Part shown: in pieces, positions 41,401 to 52,900 of the stretch
How the letters are laid out: the number at the start of each line of letters is the position of its first letter
Position numbering within the stretch: the first letter of the stretch is position 1
Source of the DNA: Echinarachnius parma
Taxonomy: Eukaryota > Echinodermata > Echinoidea > Clypeasteroida > Echinarachniidae
Direction of reading: 5' to 3'
Length of the DNA stretch: 64,000 bases
NCBI GenBank assembly: GCA_037951105.1
Contig: JBAMJV010000842.1
Location: 62,001-126,000, forward strand
Translations under genes and position numbers: made by a program
The notes under the pieces: model-generated
Told to the model about the DNA's origin: nothing
The model's database searches: none
The model's input: only the letters and a program-made list of their open reading frames with translations

Positions 41401-44400
41401 GGGGGGTGGCACTGAAGATCTTTTCGAGGGGGTGTAGTTGGGGATTTGTTTTCGAAGGGGGAGGGGTTGTCGGTGAATATTTTTTGAGGGGGGTGTCGGT
41501 AAAGATTTTGTTTGAGGGGTGTCAGTGAACATTATTTGAGGGGGTCGTCAGTGAAGATTTTCATCGGGGGGGGGGGTGTTGATGAAGATTTGTTGAGGGG
41601 GGTGTAGGCGAAATTTTGTTGATGGGGTAGTCTGAGAGAATTATTTGAGGGGGATTTCGGTGAACATTTTTCTCAGGGGGGCGGTGTTGGTGAAGATTTT
41701 TTTTATGGAGAGGGGGAGGGGGGTGTTGGTGAAGATTATTCAAGGGGTCTATAAGGTCAAAGGTCAAAGGTCAAACGTATCACCTAATTCGTCACAGTGA
41801 CGAATTTCATGTCTAGTTATTATTATTATTTTTTTTTTTTTTTTGGGGGGGGGGGGCACCCATCTTTCCTATTGTTTTTTTCTCTTCAAATTATTGGGGG
41901 GCATGTGCCCTGTGTCCCCCTCATGCCCCCCAAGATTATGAGTAGGGTCAGTAGCCAATCCAACATCCTGTTGCTAGATAATGTGAACAAAGGTCATCAT
42001 CAAGCTTAACCCATTCCCTTCAAGATTCTGAAATCCCCATAGACTTTGTAGCCCACCCTGTTCCCATAAGATACAGACAGGTGTAATGGTGTATGCACAT
42101 ACATGAGCTTGAAATTACAGATTAGAACATGGTTTCACTGTATCATATGACATTAATTTTAAATCAGACCACTGTTGTGTCACTTGTGTGGAATGCCAGG
42201 TGTGAACGTTGCAATGTTGTGGGGAAAAATATTATTATATTGTATTGTTGTATTATTGTATTATATTATTCTGACAAAATGAATGCACAAAAAATTATGA
42301 AAAAAATGTTAATATGTGACCTTACACCACATAACGACCAATAAGTCGGGAAAACTGATTGTGCTGCTTTTCATAAAACATTAAAATAGAAGTCATTACC
42401 TTTAAAATGGTATCATTCATCATATTTGGACTAAGCAAACCCTCTCAAAATGAACACCAAAGATTTGGAATATGGCTGAACCATTTTTAAAATAAGGGAG
42501 AAACGGGCCATTTAAAAGATCAGTTTCCATTAAAGCGCTGTAATAAGATCACATTTATTAGATGGAAAAATAATATTTAAACATGATTTCCGACGCTCAA
42601 AATGTTACAGAAGCTAGATTAAAATATGCTTATTCAGGAAATACCAAAATCCTAAATCTCATATTTTGAACAAGATTTGACTATTTTAGCTAATAAAAGA
42701 GAAACTACCACAGCGACATAACGGTCGTTTTGTGGTGTAAGGTCACATATTCTCTTTCCCCCTCATTTTCATTTCTATGCAGATAATTGACATGACGAGG
42801 GCCGCTGCGAGCCCATCAAACATTGAACTAGTGTTCTACATGTACATGGTGGAGGGAGGTACTGGTCAAATACTAGCAGGAGGATACATTAGGCAAAACA
42901 TGATGTCTTCATTTAATGTCCATTTCATTGAAAAGTAATCGTTAAAATATGTAATTTTCTCTCCTTTTCATGATTCCTATGCAGATAATCAACATGACCA
43001 GAGCCACTGTACATGTATGTACATAAATGGAAATAAAATCTCTGCAACTGGACTTACTATTTAAAAAATCGACATTATCTTATTAAAATATGTTATTTTC
43101 TCTCCTTTTCATTATTCCTCTGTAGATAATCGACATGACGAGGGCCACTGCTAGTCCATCAAACATTGAACTAATAAGATGTGGTCAAGGAATCTAACAA
43201 CTTCTAGCAGGGGGATGCAATATGCAAAACATGCTGTATACATTCATGTCTCGATTTCATTGTTACAAACAGTTTCATTATTATCATGCAGATAATCAAC
43301 ATGACAAGAGCCACTGCTAGTTTTTTTAAACGTTGAACTAATATTCTATGTGGTCAAGAAATCTAACAAATACTAGCGGAGGATGCAGTATGCAAATCAT
43401 GATGTCTTCATCCCTTGACTCCATTTCATTGCTGTGAAATAAATCATTAAAATCTTTATTCCCCTCTGTTTCATTATTATCATGCAGATAATCGACATGA
43501 CGAGGGCCACTGCGAGCCCATCAAACGTTGAACTGGTCTTCTACGTGGTGGAGGAAGGTACCAAGATTCCCGCGGGGGAGGCCACGGTTATTCTGGATGA
43601 GTTGTCCCTCCAGGAGATGACTCTATCACTAGGCATTCCCGTGTACACCAGACCAATAGGTAAGCATGTTAGTTTGCAACATAATTTTTTTTTTGCTATC
43701 ATATTCGTGCCCAGGATTTTTTCAAGCCGGGTGTTTTAGCTTCATTCAGCGGCGTAGATCAGTTTCGAAGAGTAGGGGCGGGGTGGTTGTTGGGTGAACA
43801 CGTAAAACAGTCACCTTTTTGCTCAAGGGGGGCGTTTGAACACCCCAAACACTCCTCAATACACCTATGTTTGCTATGGATCATACATCAAGCGTCCACA
43901 CTATTTTTTTCTACGTGTGCATTCTGGCAAGTAAAATCATGAATGTTCACATTTACTTGCCCAAACAGAAAATTTACTTGCCTGAAAAAATCACTGTTTA
44001 ATCTGCTCAGCAATTTCTTTGCTTGTTTGTAGATAACATTTGATTTAACAAATATTCGTACTTCTCCTTCCTAGAGTTTGAATGCAACGCTACACCAATG
44101 CCAACCTCTGGCCCACCCCAACGGCTGTGGATCATAGCAGCGGTGCTTGTTCCCTTTGGTCTGATCTTCAATCTTCATCTTGATGAGCTTTTCTGTTGTT
44201 GCTGTTGCTGCTTCATCTGATGTTGATTTTGTTCTTCAGAACGCAACTCTTGATAAAAAAAACCTGAATATTTCATATCTTTCTCCTTCCTAGAGTTTGA
44301 ATCCAACGCTACACCAATGCCAACCTCCGGTCCGCCCCAACGGCTCTGGATCATAGCAGTGGTGCTTGTTCCCTTTGGTCTCATCTTCTGCTGTGCCTTT

Positions 44401-46808
44401 GCTGCTGCTGCTGTTTAGTATAGTGTATTTGCTCTTCACAAATCTAACCTTAATAAAAGAAACTAATAATTCATATCTTTCTCCTTCCTAGAGTTTGAAT
44501 CCAATGCTACCCCAATGCCAACCTCTGTTGCTGCTTCATCTGATGTTGATTTTGTTCTTCAGAAAGCAACTCTTGATAAAAAAAACCCTGAATATTTCAT
44601 ATCTTTCTCCTTCCTAGAGTTTGAATCGAATCAATGCCAACCTCTGGCCCACCCCAACGGCTCTGGATCGTAACAGAAAGTGCTTGCACCTTTGAGCTTG
44701 ATCTTCAATCTATATCTTGATGAGCTTTTCTTTTGTTGCTGTTTTTGTTTTTTTGTTCACAAAGCAACTCTTGATAAAAGAAAGCAATATTTCATATCTT
44801 TCTCCTTCCCAGAGTTTGAGTCCAACGCTACTCCAATGCCAACCTCCGGTCCACCCCAGCGGCTCTGGATCATAGCAGCGGTGCTTGTTCCCTTCGGTCT
44901 CATCTTCCTGCTGTGTCTCTGCTGTTGCTGTTGCTGCTGCGGACGTCACCCGACCAAGGAAGACCGCCCAATGGACCCTGACACATTCAAGATGCTACAA
45001 TTCAAAGCAAAGGTAGAGATGATAATCAGTGAAAACCTGAACCATCTACAGGTTACCTAGTACTTGAATATCACTCGGTAACCAACATGTCCTCATGGTT
45101 CAGTATGCACCAAACATCTGCAAGTGCCCCAATTTTACACACCCATACATTTTGAGAAAATATAACCACAGCAGACGTGTGCGTTTCATACAATAGAACC
45201 ACGGAAGATGTGTAAATTGATAGTCTACTTCTGCAGCCCCATGAACGCATGCTTTAGTCTGGTGATGAGTTGTTCAATTATGTAATTTGTCTGAAAACCC
45301 AATTTACAAGTCTGAACTTGTTGGTGGATGGATTACTAGAACTATTACAGATCATTCATTAGAATATTATTTTAGGGTCTTGTCTCCCTTTAAGTCCACG
45401 GTTAACCTTGACTTGTATTCCTCAGCAACAAAGTTAAGTCCACGGTTAACCTTGACTTGTATTCCTCAGCAACAAAATTTACAAGTCTGAACTTGTTGGT
45501 GGATGGATTACTAGAACTATTACAGATCATTCATTAGAATATTATTTTTAGGGTCTTGTCTCCCTTTAAGTCCACGGTTAACCTTGACTTTTCTTCCTCG
45601 GCAACAAAGTGGCGGGGGCATTAAATATTGGATGCATCACCCAAAGTCAACCCCAATGTTTTAACAAGCTGTTATACATTGTATGTAATGTATGCAGTCT
45701 ATCATCATGGTTTGTCTGGTAATTAAAGGGATCTATACCTCGCACAAAAAGTTCCGCAATCGAGGTTTGCACATTAATAACTTTTTTATTACGCTATTAC
45801 CATTCATAAATTTGGTATCATTGGAAAGCGTGAATCCTCCTCTTTACATTGATGTAACATTTGCTATGAATATTTTATCATGGAATGTGCATTGCATCCA
45901 AATGTAGGGCAAAGTCAAAAGTGAAATGTTGCAAAATGCACTGATTTTGTCAACAGAGTGCCTTCCTTGGCTTGAATGGGGGTGAGGTGGTCATGCATTC
46001 AAGCCATGTTTTAATCTTCAAACAAAAGGAAGGCACACTGTTGACAAAATCAGTGCATTTTGCAACATTTTATTTTTTACTTTGCCCTACATTCGGATGT
46101 AATGCACATTCCATGATAAAATATCCATAGCAAATGTTATATCAATGTAAAGAGGAGGATCTTCACGCTTTCCAATGATGCCAAATTTATGAATGGTAAT
46201 AACCTAATAGAAAAGTTATTAATGCGCAAACCTTGATTGCGGAACTTTTTGTGCGAAGTATAGTAACCTTATCCAAATCCACAAAACTTAATTAGAAATC
46301 TAGTGGTTCTCTCATACCTTGTTGTATTCATATCACCAATAGATGCATGGAACAGGTTTGGGTTTTTTAAAATTTCCATTTTGTTAGAAAGCTATTTACG
46401 ATTGAAATGTTTTGATTGTAAACTATCCACTGGATAGTCATAACTGTGTACAAAGTCAGTGCAATGAGTAAGCAAATATCACTTTGCATTTTCGCTCGTT
46501 ACTAGGCCATATAATATCCATTTAACGTGAAATTTTCACACAATACTCAAGAGATATCACATTACAAAACTACAATTGTACACATTATACCAACCATTCA
46601 TCACTTTCTGCACACTGTATGCCAACAGTTACTAGATCCCTTTAATCCAAAGTCAGCCCCATAATTATTCACTCTTGCATGCAGGTCTGTATTTCTCATT
46701 GTGTGTGATCCCCACAGGTCCTTGAATTACTCACATGATAATTTGACATTTGTTTTTGCGTCTTCCGTTGATTACCCAAACACATGTGCACAAACATGCA
46801 CATGTATA

Positions 46809-46840
<32 letters not shown>

Positions 46841-46914
46841 GATGATGATGAGTCTGAGTCTGAGTCTGAGTCTGAGTCTGAGTCTGAGTCTGAGTCTGAG
46901 TCTGAGTCTGAGTC

Positions 46915-46952
<38 letters not shown>

Positions 46953-49900
46953 ATTCTGGTAATGGTTATGATACGATCATAGTAATAATAGTAATATTAA
47001 TAATATGAATACAGTTTTTGTATTGCGCATAATGCATTTAAATGTTGCTCTTTGGGGCAATTTCCTATTAATTATTGATAGCCAGAAACAAATATCATAC
47101 TTCACTTTACTTCTTTTGTAAAGGGTCTGCTATTCAAAATTTCTTTGCCTTTATTTATCAAACTGCTAACTTCAAAATTTTGGAAATAACTTTATGCTTG
47201 TTGTGAGAGAAACATTGTTATTGTTTGTTCATGTTTGGTATGCATTTGTAAACCATACCTGTTATTCTTGTATGTATTATCTTGTGAACCCTGTCAATGG
47301 CAGAATGCAAATTTATTTTCAACTTCTGTCATGGACCTGGGTTTCAACCCCTTCTTTGTAACATTCTAAATAAATAAATAATAAAAAATGAATGAAGATG
47401 ATTTACAGAGTACCCAACAATTATTTGGACACCCTGAAAAATAGGTAACTAACTTGATAATTTTTCAAAAATGGTCTTATATTTTATCTTGATTTCAACA
47501 AAGCAGCATCTAATAAACACATACAATGAATTTTAGGCAGCTTTTTACCAAACATTTTCTTCAAAATTTGTTCTAGCATCATTTAAATTAAAGTGATTTG
47601 TTCAAGGTGTCCAAATAATTCTTGGTTACACTGTATATGGATTAGAAAGACATGGAAGAAAACAATATTGTACCATTCTGTATTGTCAGATCTGAAATAG
47701 AGTTGCCCGATAAGGCTTCTTATATTTTACTGGGCTGGAATTCCTTTGTACTGGCCCCAGGCCGTCAGGCAAGTGAGAGTGTACTAGTCAGTTTCATTGA
47801 AGACACTTCACTGACCTGACCATGCCACATGATGGCGCTATTTATATTTCTTTCCTGTGGGACATAGTTTGTTTGAATTAAGGACGTTCCCCAGTTAAAG
47901 TGAAGTCCATGTCAGTTTCTTCAAACTTTCCATACCGTAAATTTGACCCATCCGAAGCCCAAATATGCAAATAAAACCATAGGTTCGTGTGCTTGTTCTT
48001 CTTCTACGGGACTCTGAAGAATATGGCAATCTGACGTCCAGTATAGAATGATAGCGTTACAGGATCAAGGCCATGATAGGCAACAAAATGTCCTATAGCA
48101 AACTTAAATCCCCATAATTCTTTCAAAATCCACGTAATTTTCTCCAAACTTGGGAGAATTGTAGAGAAAGGTATCCAAAACGAGGGAAACAAAAATTAAA
48201 GTTGGTGGTGTATGCTCTCAATCTTGCTAGCAGCGCCCTCACGCGGCAGAAAACACCAATATCCTAAAAATCCTTCTCAGGGACGTTTTCTGTTAGGGGT
48301 GGGATAATGGGCAAGGTTCATAAAACTTATGCTGTACATTCAAAACCCATGTCACTTTTACGAAACTTGCCAAAATTATAGAGAAAGGGTTACTGAATAC
48401 AGAAAAACTATAAAAATGGGGGGTTCGTGTGCTCGTTTTTGTGCTAGCAGCGCCCCCATGCGGCAGAAAACATCGTAAGACCACAAAATCTGGTCTGGAA
48501 CCTATCCATTGATGCACTAATGGGGTGGGTTCATAAAACTTATGCTGTACATTCAAAACCCATGTCACTTTTACAAAACTTGCCAAAATTATAGAGAAAG
48601 GGTTACTGAATACAGAAAAACTATAAAAATGGGGGGTTCGTGTGCTCGTTTTTGTGCTAGCAGCGCCCCCATGCGGCAGAAAACATCGTAAGACCACAAC
48701 ATCTGGTGGGGAACCTATCCAGGGATGCAATGATGGGGTGGGTTCATAAAACCTATGTTGTACATTCAAAACCCATGTCACTTTCACATAACTTGCCGAA
48801 ATTGCCGTGATAGGGTGGGGAAATATTCACAAAGGACGGTCCATGTGTTGGTGTTTTTTTTGTGTGTGTTTTACTTGCAGCGCCCCCATGTGGTATTTTG
48901 TGTGTTAAACTCCACACCGCCGGACAGGTTCTTTCGCCAAACTTGACATAATTGTGGAAAAGTGATAGGCCTACTGGAGGAAGACAAATCAGGAAAGGGG
49001 AGTTGTAACATATTAGTCTGCCCTCCCAATGAAAAAATAATTCTTGATCTATAATAGTGTTGATTGTAGATTACATTTGTTTGTTGTTGCAGTGGTTGAT
49101 ATGCTGTAAACTGTCGCGATGTACTTTGCGTCCCAAAAAAGAATGAAACACAGTGTAAAAACAATTCTTGGACAAATCATGCTTAGTATCAGTGAAAATG
49201 TTTAACACGAGTCAAAAGTAAGAGAACAAATATCTGCACAATTTGTGCCCAAATTTGTTGCAATTCAATGTACAGTTGTTTTCTCACACGAAACCTTGAA
49301 ATGCAAATGATCGGGCAATCCTCAAATTGGAAAACATTTCGCTGACTTAACACTATTATCAAATTGGCAGTATTTGATCCCGAAAATGAAAAGGAAATGT
49401 TTCTTGTTGCATTCATAATGAAATACAGCACCTTGAAAAAATATTATAACAAAATAGTGAGTGTAATATTGCCAATTTGATGATAGAATAGATCTTTTGC
49501 CTCTTGGAAACAAAATATGTTTGGGCCTCTGTTGCCAATGGATTGAACCAAGATAGATGAAGGTGCGTGTGTTTGTCACAACGTACATGTATGATCAATA
49601 TGAACTCAAATGCCATCTCTAGAGTCCTACATTCTTACATTGTTTTGATTAAAATTTGGTCAAGTACCCATTTACAACAATTCTTAGTGAAGACAACACA
49701 GTTAACAGTCAAACATGGGTAAATGGAAATGTATTAGGCTTTTGAGATGACATGAAAAACATACTTTCCTTGTCGTTTTGAACTTCCTATCTAAAAGGGA
49801 GGTAGGCAAAAAAGAAGGTAGTGGTCAAAAATTCATGCCATTATTGAATGTCATCAAATTATAACAACCTTGTTTACGATTTGAAGTAGAGGTGCGTAAA

Positions 49901-52900
49901 CGTATTCATACATCACAATTAAATACACGCAAAGCCATTCATGCGTCATCTGACCAACCTGCGCAGTTCGGATGCGCACAAACATAACTGGGGAACGTCC
50001 TTAAGTGTATGAATATGTATTGTACATTGTATGTCACACTCTTTCCAGTATTTATTCATTCTTGTGAGCAATTAATGTAAAGAAACTATATCTACATGTA
50101 TTTAGTTTCAACACAAAATTAAAAAATGACTAGAACTGTTTCATCTCCAATTTCTTCCATCATTCTAACCAATAATGTTCACTTACACACTGCCCAATGG
50201 AGCCTAGTAGACCCTGTGTTAAAGGGACTTAGTAACATTGTCCAAATCCTCATAATACATTTTTCATTCTAGCGGTTCCCTCATACCTTGTTGTATTCGT
50301 ATTAACAATAAAATCATGGGACAGGTTTCGGTTTTTCAAATTTCAAACAGATGTACAATCGAAGTATTCAGATAAGAAAAACTACGGGCGAGTTTTTCTT
50401 CTGTGCACAAAGTGAGTGCAGTGAGTTATTGAATATCACTTTGCATTTTTGCTCATTACTTGGCCATGCAATGTCTATTTGACTTGAAATTTTCACACAA
50501 TACCCTGTGGACATATGAGATAACAATAATATACATTGCATCAACCATTCATCACTTTTTGCACATGTCAACAAAGTTACTAGATCCCTTTAAAGGGACT
50601 TAGTAACATTGTCCAAATCCTCAAAATAAAATTTTAATTCTAGTGGTTCCTTTATACCTTGTTGTATTCGTATTAACAATAAAATCATGGGACAGCTTTC
50701 GGTTTTTCAAATTTCCCTTTCATTACAAAGATATGTATGATTGAAGTATTCAGATAAGAAAATCTCCGGGCGAGATTTTCATCCCTGTACAAAGTGAATG
50801 CAGTGAGTTGGTGAATATCACCCAATATCACTTTGCATTTTCGCTCATTACTTGGCCATACATTGTCCATTTGACTTGAAATTTTCACACAATACCCTGT
50901 GGACATATGATATAACAACAATATACATTGCATCAACCATTCATCAGTTTTTGCACATCTCAACAAAGTTACTAGATCCCTTTAACTGTTAATAACTGTA
51001 AATAATGTAGACTGTAATGAATTATTTTTTTATTTGTTATTTGCCACTTTGCAGTACCCATACAGACAGTACCCAAACAACAATGCAGACCAGCAGCTTC
51101 AGCCAGTGCCCAGAGGGTTCGATGTGGTCAAACAGGACTATGCCAACAATGCGTTTGGCATGGAGGGAGGGACCATGGACAGGGAGCAGCGAAAAGAGGA
51201 GGAGGCTGAGGTGATGATACAGAGAGAGATGCCTGCAAGGTAAATGAATGTCATGTGACTTGTATTGCTTGTCATGTGACTAATAACCTTATGTGATCAT
51301 TACCATGAAGGGTGATAGACAGAGAGAGATGCCTGCAAGGTAATGAATGTCATGTGACTTGTATTGCTTGTCATCTGACTAATAACCTTATCATGTGATC
51401 ATTACCATGAAGGGTGATGGTACAGAGAGAGATGCCTGCAAGGTAATGAATGTCATGTGACTTGTATTGCTTGTCATGTGACTAATAACCATATCATGTG
51501 ATCATTACCATGAAGGGTGATGATACAGAGAGAGATGCCTGCAAGGTAATGCATGTCATGTGACTTGTATTGCTTGTCATGTGACTATAATAACATTATC
51601 ATGTGATCATTATCATGAAGGGTGATGGTACAGAGAGAGATGCCTGCAAGGTAATGAATGTCATGTGACTTGTATTGCTTGTCATGTGACTAATAACCTT
51701 ATCATGTGATCATTACCATGAAGGGTGATGACACAGAGAGAGATGCCAGCAAGGTAATGATTGTCATGTGACTTGTATTGCTTGTCATGTGACTAATAAC
51801 CTTATCATGTGATCATTACCATGAAGGGTGATGACACAGAGAGAGATGCCTGCAAGGTAATGCATGTAATGTGACTTATCCGATATGTCCACTGGGTATC
51901 GTGTGAACATTTTAAGTTAAATGGACGTTATATGGCAGAGTAATGAGCAAAATTGCAAGGTGATATTCACTAACTCATTGCACTGACTTTGTACACGGTT
52001 TTGATGATCCAGTGGATAATTTAACATCTGAACCCTTCAATCGTAAATATCTTTTTAACGAAAGGGAAATTTGAAAAACCCAAACCGTTCCCATACATGC
52101 TTTTAGTGTTAATACAAATAAAACAAGGTATGAGGCAACTGTTAGAATTCCAATTGGATTTTGAGGATTTGGATAATGTTACTTAGTCCCTTTAACACAT
52201 GCTTACCATCAAATAAAATCCATTATGAAGTTTGGATGTTTGTCTTTCATATTGACACCAAACAATTTGATTTAAAAATGATCCTTATAAATGATTAGAT
52301 TATTTCTGCTTGTAATATTTCTTTTTATTCAAGACATGCTTTCTTGAAGTGCATTGCAATCAAAAGATGTTTTAAGAAGAAGCTGCATAATGTGGAAGAA
52401 TATCTGTTAACCATGACTTTCTATTTATAATGAAATTAAAAATCCAACCTTAATCTTGGATCTTAATCCTTAAAACGTTAATCTTAAAAAATTAAACATC
52501 TTATGCCCGGCGCAGAGAGAGCCGACTCGACTGGTTGTCATTTCCGATCGGCTCAGTTTTCAGTGCCTTGCGACACACATTTTGCCAATCGAGAGACAGT
52601 CAGTCAGTCAGTTGGGGCCGATCAATGCGATAAATCTGCTCCGACCGACCGGGCCCAACTCTAGCCTGATTTAAACCAGTCGGATCGGGTCGAGTCGGCT
52701 CTGTCTGCGCTGGGCTTAAGAAACGGTATTAAAAATTGTTTATAGCAGGCTTTCATATTATTGGTCTAATGAATTAAAACCAATGTTTTTTCTGTACATT
52801 TGTTTTGTCTGTAGGCCACTGGACGGACATGTCTCGCCCTTACTGCGCTCATCTAAACAGCACCCCTTAGCCCGCTCCCATACTCCCATACTCCCTTTTA

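Larger units (their letters stand above)
31822..41816 (+). mobile_element. Helitron2/Helentron-like non-autonomous array, three tandem units
   Basis: The three units end at 36413, 39113 and 41816. Each ends in CACCTAATTCGTC, a perfect 8- to 10-bp hairpin (AATTCGTCAC/GTGACGAATT in units 2 and 3) and TTCATGTCTAG. The hairpin plus CTAG is the known 3' signature of rolling-circle Helitrons. The left end ATTAGGTGATACG pairs inverted with CGTATCACCTAAT, which lies about 35 bases inside the right end. Such asymmetric inverted ends are known for Helitron2/Helentron elements. No Rep-helicase frame is present, so the units depend on a partner. The class assignment is inference. Confidence 0.65.

Noticed and set aside
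44680-45060. 126-codon frame taken as a whole gene
   Set aside because: Its first part is intron plus relic copy and its end is intron. The supported exon is 44813-45012.
46701-47008. Frames rich in M/S/L or in D/E/S
   Set aside because: Pure microsatellite translation.
48293-48787. 164-codon minus-strand frame with repeats
   Set aside because: It is a translation of the 212-bp module inside the TTAA element. No start context or homology.
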